Virus record (IMG/VR): IMGVR_UViG_3300009504_000015
Location: 1 to 36,113 of that record
Strand: one strand, 5' to 3'
Length of the DNA stretch: 36,113 nt
Origin: a virus
Below the pieces are notes generated by a model that was not told the DNA's origin, ran no database searches, and saw nothing but the letters and a program-made list of their open reading frames with translations. Made by a program: the position numbers and the translations under genes. Positions 17,296 to 24,801 of the stretch are shown here, in pieces. How positions within the stretch are numbered: position 1 is the first letter of the stretch; every line of letters starts with the position of its first letter.

Positions 17296-19665
17296 ATGTC
17301 GCTAAAAGCATTGTCTGATTACACGTTTTATTCACGTTACGCCCGCTATTTGCCGGAAAAGAAAAGAAGAGAAACATGGAAGGAAGCAGTGGGAAGAGTA
17401 TTTGATATGCACAGAGTAAAATATGCAAATCAAATAAATGAAAATGAAGAGTTGAAACTATTAATTAATGAAGCTGAAAAAATGGTAATGCAGAAAAAGG
17501 TGATTGGTTCACAGAGAGCATTGCAGTTCGGAGGAGACGCAACACTCAAGAAAAACGAAAGAATTTATAATTGCAGTAGTGGTCACATTGATAGGCCAAG
17601 AGCATTTCAAGAAGCACTCTTTCTTTTGCTCTGCGGTGTTGGTGTTGGCTTTTCTACACAATATTGTCATATTAATAAACTACCAACTGTCGTAAAAAGA
17701 ACCAAAGGCAAAAAAGTTTACGTAATTGAAGATAGCATCGAGGGGTGGGCAAATTCAGTCGGTGTTTTAATGTCATCATATTTTAGTAAGGATCAATCAT
17801 TTCCAGAATATTTTGGTTATGAAATTGAATTTGATTTTTCTCAAATTAGACCCAAAGGTGCTTTAATTAGTTGGGGTGGTGTCGCACCAGGTCCGGATGG
17901 ATTGAAAAGTGCACTGGATAAAATTGTGAAGGTTATTGAAAGAAGATTTTCCAAACTTGGAAAAGACGAAGTTTCTCTACCTCCAATTGATTGCTATGAT
18001 ATTATTATGCATGAATCAGATGCAGTTTTGTCTGGGGGTATTAGAAGATCAGCCACAATTAATCTCTTTTCGCCCGAAGACACAGAAATGGCTAATGCAA
18101 AGACTGGAGATTGGTTCCTCACAAATCCACAAAGAGGTAGATCAAACAACAGCGCGCTTTTAATTAGAAACAAAACCACGAAAGAGGAATTTAAAAAACT
18201 ATTTGAGAGCACCAAGAAATTTGGTGAGCCAGGATTTGTTTGGGCTGAACACGAGAACATCACATATAATCCTTGTTGTGAAATTGGAATGTGGCCAATT
18301 GATTACAGAGAAAATGGAGAAGTGGTTTCAGGGTGGCAGTTTTGTAACCTGTCTGAAATTAATGGCAAAAAAGTAGTGAGTGCAGAAACTTTTATTGAGT
18401 GCGCAAAATATGCCGCAATCATTGGAACGCTTCAAGCCGGATATACAGATTTCGAATATTTGGGTAAAGCGACAGAAAACATTACTCGACGTGAAGCACT
18501 CTTGGGTGTTTCAATTACGGGAATGATGGATAATCCCGATGTTATTTTTAATGAAGAGAATCAAAGATTGGCCGCAAAGACAACTTTGGATTGGAATGAA
18601 AAAGTCGCAAAGATGATTGGAATTAATCCCGCTGCAAGGACTACCTGCGTGAAACCGTCCGGATCTGCATCTGCAACTCTTGGTTCAGCGTCTGGAATTC
18701 ACCCCCATCACTCAACAAAATATCTGAGAAGAGTTCAAGCAAATAAATTGGAATTTCCTGCACAATATTTTGAGAGTGTGAATCCTCTTGCAGTAGAAGA
18801 AAGTGTATGGTCAGCAAACAAAACAGATAAAGTTATTAATTTCCTTTGTGAGGTTCCCCCTGGAGCTAAGCTCAAAAATAATATTTCTGCAGTTGAGTTG
18901 CTTGAACACGTTAAACTCACTCAAAACAACTGGGTTGAATATGGGACTCGTAAAGAAGCCTGTGTGAGAGATTTTGTGAGACATAACGTCAGTAACACGA
19001 TTACAATACGAAACGAAGAATGGGATGACGTAGAAGAATATATCTATAACAACAGAGATTCTTTTGCTGGTATCTCTCTTCTGTCCTTCTCAGGTGATAA
19101 AGACTATGACCAAGCGCCATTCTGCGCTGTATATACACCTTCAGAATTGATTAAACTATACGGAGATGCATCAGTGTTCGCATCTGGATTAATCGTCGAT
19201 TGCAAACATGCGTTTAAAACACTTTGGGCTGGATGTGATACACTCTTAGGAATTGGAGAAACTCTTGAAGTTGATCGTTTGCGCGAACATATTGCCAATT
19301 GCAAAGAATATGGACAGAATGGTTTTACTATTGAGGTTCCATCTCGTCCTACAACAACCAAACACATTGATCAAAATAGTCCGGATGAAGACCTTGAAAT
19401 GTACATTAAACAAAATACAGAGAATCTTGAAGCAAAAAGAGATTGGATTCGAAGAGGAAAGCAGTTTGCTGATAGGTACTTTAACGATGATATTCAAAAG
19501 GTTACATACTGCTTAAAGGATGTATCCAACTGGAAACATTGGTGTGACTTAAAACGTGAATATAAAGAAATTGATTGGTCAACTGTGGTTGAAGAGGATG
19601 CGCACTACATTAAAGTTGATGAAATGGCAGCAGCTGCTTGTGCTGGAGGTAAGTGTGAATTGTAA
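17296..19665 (+). CDS. nrdJ: Adenosylcobalamin-dependent (class II) ribonucleotide reductase
   Basis: 789 aa, close to the monomeric Lactobacillus-type RTPR (~739 aa). Active-site elements: C93 (IYNCSSGH) and C350 (FCNLSEI) as the reducing pair; NPCCE (325-329), where C327 is the thiyl-radical cysteine with N325 and E329; KPSGSASATLGSASGIHPHH phosphate-binding loop; and a C-terminal redox pair C782/C787 (CAGGKC). It makes deoxyribonucleotides without oxygen dependence but requires B12. The gene is intact, with no intein at NPC. RBS AAAGGAAAT precedes the ATG. Confidence 0.97.
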   Translation: MSLKALSDYTFYSRYARYLPEKKRRETWKEAVGRVFDMHRVKYANQINENEELKLLINEAEKMVMQKKVIGSQRALQFGGDATLKKNERIYNCSSGHIDRPRAFQEALFLLLCGVGVGFSTQYCHINKLPTVVKRTKGKKVYVIEDSIEGWANSVGVLMSSYFSKDQSFPEYFGYEIEFDFSQIRPKGALISWGGVAPGPDGLKSALDKIVKVIERRFSKLGKDEVSLPPIDCYDIIMHESDAVLSGGIRRSATINLFSPEDTEMANAKTGDWFLTNPQRGRSNNSALLIRNKTTKEEFKKLFESTKKFGEPGFVWAEHENITYNPCCEIGMWPIDYRENGEVVSGWQFCNLSEINGKKVVSAETFIECAKYAAIIGTLQAGYTDFEYLGKATENITRREALLGVSITGMMDNPDVIFNEENQRLAAKTTLDWNEKVAKMIGINPAARTTCVKPSGSASATLGSASGIHPHHSTKYLRRVQANKLEFPAQYFESVNPLAVEESVWSANKTDKVINFLCEVPPGAKLKNNISAVELLEHVKLTQNNWVEYGTRKEACVRDFVRHNVSNTITIRNEEWDDVEEYIYNNRDSFAGISLLSFSGDKDYDQAPFCAVYTPSELIKLYGDASVFASGLIVDCKHAFKTLWAGCDTLLGIGETLEVDRLREHIANCKEYGQNGFTIEVPSRPTTTKHIDQNSPDEDLEMYIKQNTENLEAKRDWIRRGKQFADRYFNDDIQKVTYCLKDVSNWKHWCDLKREYKEIDWSTVVEEDAHYIKVDEMAAAACAGGKCEL

Positions 19666-19676
19666 TAAATAAGATT

Positions 19677-19871
19677 ATGATTACATCAGCATCACCCTGT
19701 ATCGGTCTATGTAAACTTGAAAATGATGTTTGTATAGGCTGTAAAAGAACCAAAACCGAGATTACATTGTGGTCTCGGTTTTCTTTCGATCAAAAGAAGG
19801 AAGTGAATAAAAGAATATTTGAATTAAACAAAAGAGAGACTAATGAAATACAGCATTCAAGATACATGTAA
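19677..19871 (+). CDS. DUF1289-like small cysteine protein
   Basis: 64 aa. SPCIGLCKLENDVCIGCKRTKTEITLW is the DUF1289 pattern (C-x3-C...C-x2-C, then a W), thought to bind a metal or Fe-S cluster; function unknown. AATAAATA, one mismatch from the late octamer, lies 5 nt before the ATG. Its 3' end overlaps the next gene by 29 nt. Confidence 0.8.
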   Translation: MITSASPCIGLCKLENDVCIGCKRTKTEITLWSRFSFDQKKEVNKRIFELNKRETNEIQHSRYM

Positions 19872-20169
19872 AAGCACAGCAAGAGGGTCACATTGGCGCA
19901 AAGTTAGAAACAACCACATTATGCATGAAAACTATTGCCAATGTTGCGGTAGAGAAGATAATTTGGAAGTTCATCACATCGTTCCATGGAGTACCGGTAT
20001 TGATCGTTATGAGCTAAATAATCTTGTTACACTCTGTCGACACTGTCACTTTAGATTTGGTCATTTGAGTAATTGGAGAGACATCAACAGTTCACTAAAG
20101 GATGCTTTGCCTTTTACGTATACCCACTTTGTAAAGCCTACAAGAACGCGTAGAAAATGGTATAAATAA
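19843..20169 (+). CDS. HNH endonuclease
   Basis: 108 aa. Two CxxC-type zinc knuckles (C32/C35 and C65/C68) flank VHHIVPW (H44-H45), N60 and CRHCHF (H67), giving a complete HNH nuclease core. It has no clear accessory DNA-binding domain, so it is either a small free-standing homing endonuclease or a nicking/packaging-associated nuclease. It starts inside the previous gene behind a weak AGAG ribosome-binding site. Confidence 0.88.
   Translation: MKYSIQDTCKSTARGSHWRKVRNNHIMHENYCQCCGREDNLEVHHIVPWSTGIDRYELNNLVTLCRHCHFRFGHLSNWRDINSSLKDALPFTYTHFVKPTRTRRKWYK
20161..20168 (+). promoter_or_regulatory. Late promoter TATAAATA, leaderless spacing
   Basis: Exact octamer overlapping the stop codon of the HNH gene, 6 nt before the ATG at 20175. 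Confidence 0.65.
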
Positions 20170-20174
20170 ATTTC

Positions 20175-20594
20175 ATGTGGTACTATGAAAATGAAGAATT
20201 CACGTCAGAAATGATTAATGATTATACGGGTTTTATTTATTGCATAACTGACTTGGAGAATGGCAAAAAATACATAGGCAAAAAGACTCTTGTATCAAAG
20301 AGAAGATTAGCACCATTGAAGGGCAAGAAAAGAAAAAGAACTAAAATATTTGAATCGGACTGGCAAGATTATTATGGTTCAAACGAAGAAGTAAAACAAC
20401 TGGTGGAAAACTGTGGTCCGAGCCGATTCAAAAGAGAAATACTAATACTTTGCAAATCCAAAGGTGAGTTAAATTATTGGGAAGCAAAAACCCAGTTTGA
20501 CCTAGACGTACTTTTAAAACCAGATATATATTATAATGGCATTATCCAATGTCGCATTAATCGTTCACATGTAAAATCATTATGGGAAAAATAA
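20175..20594 (+). CDS. GIY-YIG nuclease-like protein
   Basis: 139 aa. GFIYCITDLENGKKYIGKK carries the GIY (here FIY) and YIG elements of the GIY-YIG fold; an Arg (KRRLAP) and YYGS follow, and YWEAKTQFD provides a Glu at the family's metal-binding position. Similar stand-alone proteins are widespread in marine T4-likes. Whether it is an active nuclease is unproven. Confidence 0.78.
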   Translation: MWYYENEEFTSEMINDYTGFIYCITDLENGKKYIGKKTLVSKRRLAPLKGKKRKRTKIFESDWQDYYGSNEEVKQLVENCGPSRFKREILILCKSKGELNYWEAKTQFDLDVLLKPDIYYNGIIQCRINRSHVKSLWEK

Positions 20595-20597
20595 ATT

Positions 20598-20786
20598 ATG
20601 AATATTCCAAAATTGCACAAAATACGCAAGCATGCTTACAATAAAGCAGACTATGAAAAATTGATTGAAATATTTGAAAAGCAACATGCATTAAGGCATG
20701 ATCAAATTCAAGAAATGACAGAAGAAGAATCAATACTTTATTTTCGCCATTACATGAACCTATTGCCAAAAAAACGGGAAATATAA
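20598..20786 (+). CDS. Small hypothetical protein
   Basis: 62 aa, charged and helical (NKADYEKLIEIFEKQ...). Not recognised. Separated by 3 nt from the preceding gene, so it is probably cotranscribed. Its last codons overlap the predicted reverse-strand terminator of the neighbouring ncRNA candidate. Confidence 0.6.
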   Translation: MNIPKLHKIRKHAYNKADYEKLIEIFEKQHALRHDQIQEMTEEESILYFRHYMNLLPKKREI

Positions 20787-20805
20787 CATCTTGTTAATAT
20801 CCCGT
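20768..20805 (-). terminator. Reverse-strand terminator of the ncRNA candidate
   Basis: Read on the minus strand, ACGGGA and TCCCGT form a 6-bp stem (20805-20800 with 20779-20774), with an inner TAAC/GTTA stem, followed by six T residues (20773-20768). It overlaps the end of the 62-aa gene, so chance cannot be excluded. Confidence 0.55.
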
Positions 20806-21258
20806 AGGGATTAAAGCTTGCTTTAAGTCTAGGGGGTCGACCCATAGGGGATTTAAGCACAATGATGTTTTTTTAACCCCAATTGATAAATCAATTGGAA
20901 AAATCAAAGATTTTTATTTTATTATATTATTCAAGATATTCTTGGTTGTGCTTTAGGCACAAAGCCCCATTTCTGGAGCTTTTATGGCCAATGGCACAAA
21001 ACACGTAGTTCATCATAAATGATATGGAAAGGGAAGAGCTAGAAACCACGGATATATTATCCGAACTACCAAAGCCTGCTTAACACACTCTTCGGGCTGT
21101 ATCCTCTTGAGAGGCTTATCCTTTTGGGTGGGGGTTATCTTATTGTCTATATCACGCAATGTGAAGGCCTAGAGTGACATGGTTCAAATGGTGTCATGTC
21201 TGCCGTAACCGCCGGTTCTTTTCGCATCCAAGTGTACTCGGAATCTGATTGTTAATTT

Positions 21259-21266
21259 TATTTATA
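21259..21266 (-). promoter_or_regulatory. Reverse-strand late promoter TATAAATA for the ncRNA candidate
   Basis: TATTTATA on the plus strand reads TATAAATA on the minus strand, pointing into the gene-free structured region. No minus-strand ORF follows it closely. It is back to back with the RNase H early promoter. Confidence 0.55.
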
Positions 21267-21311
21267 CAGAATATCCTTAAAATGGGGTAAAAAAATACAT
21301 TTATTTTTTTG

Positions 21312-21341
21312 TTTACATACAGGGTGTTTATGTGATATAAT
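21312..21341 (+). promoter_or_regulatory. Early-type promoter for RNase H N-fragment, leaderless spacing
   Basis: -35 TTTACA (21312-21317), 18-nt spacer, -10 TATAAT (21336-21341), 6 nt to the ATG at 21348. Confidence 0.92.
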
Positions 21342-21347
21342 ACTACT

Positions 21348-21866
21348 ATGATTATTATTGATTACTCCGGCATTGTTATTTCCAATATTTTTGTTCAACA
21401 ACTTACCAACGAACTATCTGAGGATATGCTCAGGCATATGACACTCAATACTCTTAAAATGTATACAAAGAAATTCGGTAAGGAATATGGCCAAGTGTGG
21501 TTGGCGTGCGATCATAGCTCATGGAGAAAAAAATATTTTGAGTACTATAAGGCAAACAGGTCAAAAACTCGTGATGAGTCTCCCATCGATTGGGAAACTG
21601 TTTTTGGTTGGATTGCCAAAATAAGAGATGAGCTTCAGCAATTTGGACCTTTTCGTGCAGTTCATTCGTATGGTGCCGAAGCCGATGATATTATCGCAAC
21701 GCTAGTCCACAGAACACAGGAAACTGCAACCGGCCTATTAGGTCTTGGGGGTGATAAGGAAAAGGTGTTGATCATTAGTGAAGATGGGGATTTCATTCAG
21801 CTATTGAAATATAACAATGTATCATTATATAGAAAACGAAAAAATGTTATTCTTCGGGGTGTTTAG
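21348..21866 (+). CDS. rnh: RNase H (5'-3' exonuclease) N-terminal fragment
   Basis: 172 aa, against ~305 aa for T4 RNase H. It holds the catalytic half of the FEN-like fold: IIDYSG (D5), ACDHSSWRK (D55), GAEADDI (E111, D113, D114) and SEDGDF (D146, D148). Alignment to the T4 protein stops at the segment corresponding to MHKKWV; the last residues (VILRGV) are read from the inserted DNA, whose minus strand encodes the end of a homing endonuclease. The C-terminal half is a separate downstream gene. The enzyme removes RNA primers from lagging-strand fragments; activity of the split form requires reassembly, which is inference. Confidence 0.88.
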   Translation: MIIIDYSGIVISNIFVQQLTNELSEDMLRHMTLNTLKMYTKKFGKEYGQVWLACDHSSWRKKYFEYYKANRSKTRDESPIDWETVFGWIAKIRDELQQFGPFRAVHSYGAEADDIIATLVHRTQETATGLLGLGGDKEKVLIISEDGDFIQLLKYNNVSLYRKRKNVILRGV

Positions 21867-22623
21867 TTATTTTCCATCCAACTGCTCTTTTTCTTTTTAG
21901 TTTTGCTTCTTCCGATTTAAACCTAGCTTTTGATGATATATCTGGTACTATACCATTTTGAGTTGATGCTTTATATAACACACTAAAAGGCAAATCGTGT
22001 TTGTTACAAAAATTTTGCAATTCTCCATGTATGATATATTCCGTCCCATTAGTATCTGTGATAATATATTTTTGAGCATGTATATTACCCTTTCCCGAAT
22101 GTCTTTTACTCATAGCTTTTTTGTGATTAATTATAGATTTTTCATCAAACCATTCTGACATGCTTCTGCCTTTTCTTTTATATTGCGGGTTGTTTATTCC
22201 CTTAACTCTTTTTGATAAATTTATTTTTGCGATTTTGGCCCTTTCTTCGCCAAGTTTTTCTTCCCACGTGCAAGAGTTAATATCTGATAGATGTTTTTTG
22301 TGGTGATTAGTCCGTTCATATGTAAAAAAGCGCATAGACTCACCTGTATCATAATGTTTGTTTAATAGTTTGGGGTGATCCCAGCTATTCTTTATTAGCT
22401 CTTGCTCAAATTTATATGCATCTTCCTTTGTTTCAAATTCTTTAATTACTTCAAATATAAATAAATTTTTGTTTTCTTTTATTATCTTTGAGCTAGAGAA
22501 ATATGTGTGACCTAAATCTTTTTCGGCTGATATTTTTAATTTAACATTTGCCCACCTAGAACCATAATAAAAATCACCGGTTTTGGGGTTAATAGCTTTA
22601 TATACATAAGGTTTTGCTTTCAT
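21847..22623 (-). CDS. GIY-YIG homing endonuclease inserted in rnh (antisense)
   Basis: 258 aa from the ATG at 22623. YVYKAINPKTGDFYYGSRW is a GIY-YIG core (YVY...YYG, then Arg), and a Glu (KFEQELI) follows at the expected place. The C-terminal part is basic with segments such as NPQYKRKGRSMSEWF and INHKKAMSKRHSGKGNIHAQ, resembling DNA-recognition modules of phage homing endonucleases. The upstream ATG at 22653 lies before the late promoter, so 22623 is preferred. It overlaps the N-fragment of RNase H tail to tail by 20 nt. Confidence 0.85.
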   Translation of the reverse strand: MKAKPYVYKAINPKTGDFYYGSRWANVKLKISAEKDLGHTYFSSSKIIKENKNLFIFEVIKEFETKEDAYKFEQELIKNSWDHPKLLNKHYDTGESMRFFTYERTNHHKKHLSDINSCTWEEKLGEERAKIAKINLSKRVKGINNPQYKRKGRSMSEWFDEKSIINHKKAMSKRHSGKGNIHAQKYIITDTNGTEYIIHGELQNFCNKHDLPFSVLYKASTQNGIVPDISSKARFKSEEAKLKRKRAVGWKITKHPEE

Positions 22624-22628
22624 ATAAA

Positions 22629-22636
22629 TATTTATA
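22629..22636 (-). promoter_or_regulatory. Late promoter TATAAATA for the antisense homing endonuclease
   Basis: On the minus strand TATAAATA is followed by 5 nt (TTTAT) and the ATG at 22623. The site is part of a 14-bp palindrome TATAAATATTTATA (22623-22636), so the same octamer also reads on the plus strand. Confidence 0.72.
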
Positions 22637-22680
22637 CGATAAAGACTTTTCACAAAATTATAATTTTGGTAAAATTATTG

Positions 22681-22709
22681 TTTACATTTGATGAATATAT
22701 TGATATAAT
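22681..22709 (+). promoter_or_regulatory. Early-type promoter for RNase H C-fragment, leaderless spacing
   Basis: -35 TTTACA (22681-22686), 17-nt spacer, -10 TATAAT (22704-22709), 6 nt to the ATG at 22716. It lies in the inserted DNA between the two halves of RNase H. A 14-bp palindrome AAAATTATAATTTT (22654-22667) sits just upstream. Confidence 0.92.
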
Positions 22710-22715
22710 ACATAA

Positions 22716-23111
22716 ATGAAAATTAAACAAGAAACAGTAGACCCTAAACACTATTTGTTTGAGCACATTGTTCGGGGCGACTCCGGCGATGGTGTTCCAA
22801 ATATTTTCTCGGATGATGATACGCTAGTCACAGACAAAAGACAGACTCCGGTCACCAAGAAAAAGCTCGATCTTCTCTACGATCAGTGGAAAGTAACTGG
22901 AGCTGTCGAAGAAAAGTATATGAGAAACTTTCAAAGAAATCAGTTAATGATCGATTTAAGCCAAATACCCCTCGACATAAAGGATCAGATCAACGAATTG
23001 ATTGATGCTGAGACCAATAGGAAACTTTCTAGCTTAAACCAATTTATGAATTACCTAATTTCAAAAAGATGTACTAAAATTTTAAAAGATATAAAGGATT
23101 TTTATGTTTAA
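22716..23111 (+). CDS. rnh: RNase H C-terminal fragment
   Basis: 131 aa. It starts MKIKQETVDPKHYLFEHIV and continues with GDSGDGVPNI (21-30), the helix-3-turn-helix DNA-binding element of the FEN/RNase H family, then the C-terminal helical region (NQLMIDLSQIPLDIKDQI parallels T4 NLVLIDFDYIPDNIASNI). It picks up where the upstream fragment ends, so little or no coding sequence appears lost. It has its own early promoter and leads an operon with the macro-domain and DUF6433-like genes; it overlaps the next gene by 8 nt. Confidence 0.88.
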   Translation: MKIKQETVDPKHYLFEHIVRGDSGDGVPNIFSDDDTLVTDKRQTPVTKKKLDLLYDQWKVTGAVEEKYMRNFQRNQLMIDLSQIPLDIKDQINELIDAETNRKLSSLNQFMNYLISKRCTKILKDIKDFYV

Positions 23112-23598
23112 TTTAGTTGAGTATATTTCCGGGGGAGATTTAAGGGATCCTGTTAGCTCGGATTCTACAAAAATTATCGCTCACGTGTGTAATGACATTG
23201 GTGTAATGGGTGCTGGGGTGGCCAAAGAATTGTACAACCGCTGGCCAATCGTAAAAAGTTCATATTTAAACAATAAAACACACACCGAGCTAGGTGCTGT
23301 GATTTTATGTTCACCCGAGCCAGATATTGTCATTGCTAACTGCATAGCCCAACATGGAATTAGGAAGTCCTCCCCTGCTATTCCGCCAATTAGATATGAT
23401 GCTTTTACTGAGTGCATGAGTTCGGTATTTAAATACTCAACCTCATTAAAAACCACATCATCGATCCATGTCCCACACCTTATGGGTTGTGGATTGGCTG
23501 GGGGTGATTGGACCCGAATCCATAGAATTTTAACAAATTTTTCTAACGCATATAATCAAAAGGTATACATTTATGACAAATACAATCAAAACACTTAA
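23104..23598 (+). CDS. Macro-domain protein (ADP-ribose-1''-phosphatase-like)
   Basis: 164 aa, a single macro domain. IIAHVCNDIGVMGAGVAKEL is the ADP-ribose-binding loop of the Poa1p-like/ALC1-like branch, and HVPHLMGCGLAGGDW is the second phosphate loop. It may remove ADP-ribose from proteins or nucleic acids, or hydrolyse ADP-ribose-phosphate; in a phage, use against ADP-ribosylating defence or in NAD salvage is possible but inferred. It overlaps both neighbours. Confidence 0.9.
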   Translation: MFNLVEYISGGDLRDPVSSDSTKIIAHVCNDIGVMGAGVAKELYNRWPIVKSSYLNNKTHTELGAVILCSPEPDIVIANCIAQHGIRKSSPAIPPIRYDAFTECMSSVFKYSTSLKTTSSIHVPHLMGCGLAGGDWTRIHRILTNFSNAYNQKVYIYDKYNQNT

Positions 23599-23989
23599 AT
23601 CTATTTTGGACTACGTTTCAGAAGCAAAGCAAGAGAGAAGTATAGTTAAAAGGTTGCAAGAAAAGGAGTGTTACGAACTCAAAACTATTTTGCAAGGTAA
23701 TTTTAATGAAAAAATTGAGTTTCCCTTTCCTTCTGGGCCCCCGCCATTTGATCGAGCAGAAAATCAAATTGAAATTAGTGAGCAAAAACTGTCTATCCTT
23801 GGTAAATTAACAAAATTTTCTAAACTCAAACAAATTGAAAAGGAAATGGCCCTTATCAATCTTCTTGAAAATGTTTCTTCGGGCGATGCAGATATTATCA
23901 TAGCAATGAAAGATGGTGAGCTAGAAAGTCTTTATCCCAAGGTGACTAGAGCTGCTACTCAAAAAGCATTTCCGGACCTAAAAATTTAA
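23573..23989 (+). CDS. DUF6433-like conserved T4-like protein
   Basis: 138 aa. The pattern of an N-terminal helix, a LKTILQGNFNEKIEFPFPSG block with GPPPF, then MALINLLENVSSGDADIIIAMKDGEL and a C-terminal VTRAATQKAFP matches DUF6433 proteins of marine T4-like phages as I remember them. Function unknown. It overlaps the macro-domain gene by 26 nt and ends 13 nt before the next promoter. Confidence 0.75.
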   Translation: MTNTIKTLKSILDYVSEAKQERSIVKRLQEKECYELKTILQGNFNEKIEFPFPSGPPPFDRAENQIEISEQKLSILGKLTKFSKLKQIEKEMALINLLENVSSGDADIIIAMKDGELESLYPKVTRAATQKAFPDLKI

Positions 23990-24002
23990 AATCACTTTTT
24001 GG

Positions 24003-24031
24003 TTTACATATTTTAAAAGATTTGGTATAAT
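24003..24031 (+). promoter_or_regulatory. Early-type promoter, leaderless spacing
   Basis: -35 TTTACA (24003-24008), 17-nt spacer, -10 TATAAT (24026-24031), 6 nt to the ATG at 24038. Drives the operon 24038-25730. Confidence 0.92.
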
Positions 24032-24037
24032 CACGAC

Positions 24038-24589
24038 ATGAACATATTTGTACTTTCCGAATCCGCAGAAGAATCCGCACGTTATCATTGTGATAAACAT
24101 GTAGTAAAAATGATCGTGGAATCAGCGCAAATGCTATCAACGGTTCATCGAATGCTGGATGGGTCCGAAACTAAATCACCATCAAAATCCGGAAAAAGAA
24201 TAGTAAAATCGTGGACTCATCCAAAACTAGATGGCGTTTTGTATAAGGCCGTTCATATAAACCACCCGTGTACGGTTTGGAGTCGCGAAAGCGATCACAA
24301 TTATGTTTGGCATTATAAACTGTTTTATCACTTGTGTCGCGAATACGAGTATCGATATAATAAGGTTCATTCAACGTGGGACAAGCTAGGCAAAATTTTA
24401 GAATCACTTCCCGCCAATATTCCCACGACAAATTCAATGACACCATTTAGATTGGCTATGGGATCAAACCCCGAGTGTATAAATATTCATAATCCAATCG
24501 AATCTTACAGAAAATTCTATAAAACTAAAGAGGCTAGATTCAAAATGGATTGGACAAATAGATCTATTCCGGAGTGGTTCAATGAGTGA
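24038..24589 (+). CDS. Conserved phage protein of unknown function
   Basis: 183 aa. MNIFVLSESAEESARYHCDKHVVKMIVESAQMLSTVHRML is a highly conserved opening found in many phages; HxxxxCTVWSRES and a Trp/Tyr-rich helix follow. The His, Cys and Lys in CDKHVVKM are candidate functional residues. A distant relation to pyrimidine-dimer glycosylases is conceivable but unsupported here. It overlaps the next gene by 8 nt. Confidence 0.7.
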   Translation: MNIFVLSESAEESARYHCDKHVVKMIVESAQMLSTVHRMLDGSETKSPSKSGKRIVKSWTHPKLDGVLYKAVHINHPCTVWSRESDHNYVWHYKLFYHLCREYEYRYNKVHSTWDKLGKILESLPANIPTTNSMTPFRLAMGSNPECINIHNPIESYRKFYKTKEARFKMDWTNRSIPEWFNE

Positions 24590-24800
24590 AATGCAAATGC
24601 CAAATAGCGCAAACGTTGGTTGGGTGTGTCCAATCTGTGGGATGTCCATAGCACCTTGGGTCAGTGTATGTCCGTGCAAATCTTCAGACATCATTCGCGG
24701 ACCTCGGTGTGAAAATGTCCCACGCCAGTCGGCCGCCGAGTTGTCGCAAAAAATTAAATTTTTACAATCAGAGGATATCCTCTTAGAGGATAAATCTTAG
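24582..24800 (+). CDS. Small zinc-ribbon protein
   Basis: 72 aa. GWVCPICGMSIAPWVSVCPC contains CPxC and CPC knuckles typical of a single zinc ribbon, followed by a short helical tail. No function known. It starts inside the preceding gene and ends 1 nt before the next. Confidence 0.75.
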   Translation: MSEMQMPNSANVGWVCPICGMSIAPWVSVCPCKSSDIIRGPRCENVPRQSAAELSQKIKFLQSEDILLEDKS

Positions 24801-24801
24801 T

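Larger units (their letters stand above)
20768..21266 (-). ncRNA. Candidate late-expressed structured RNA, ~480 nt
   Basis: No gene fits 20787-21347, but the region is dense in self-complementarity. GTAGTTC (21005-21011) pairs with GAACTAC (21063-21069) around two hairpins, ATCAT/ATGAT (21012-21023) and CGGATA/TATCCG (21049-21063). AAGCACAA (20855-20862) pairs with TTGTGCTT (20946-20953) around CCAATTGAT/ATCAATTGG (20879-20898) and AAAAATC/GATTTTT (20899-20915). CCTC/GAGG (21103-21114), GGGTCGACCC (20834-20843) and TGACAT/GTGTCA (21175-21196) add further stems. On the minus strand a TATAAATA late promoter (21266-21259) starts the region and a hairpin plus T-run (20805-20768) ends it, favouring minus-strand transcription. 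I do not recognise a known RNA class. Confidence 0.6.

Noticed and set aside
18262-18290. Possible intein at the NPC site of nrdJ, a known split-intein site in other marine phages
   Set aside because: The sequence reads NPCCEIGMWP without interruption and the gene is full length.
20787-21347. Group I/II intron, tmRNA or RNase P RNA in the gene-free region
   Set aside because: I could not find a domain V, P7-type core, tmRNA tag frame or RNase P consensus, and the flanking genes are not one split gene.
22624-22653. Upstream ATG at 22653 for the antisense GIY-YIG gene
   Set aside because: It precedes the late octamer; the GIY-YIG domain begins just after the ATG at 22623.
24478-24485. TATAAATA late octamer on the plus strand
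   Set aside because: It is inside a coding sequence with no start codon at 5-6 nt and no gene beginning nearby.
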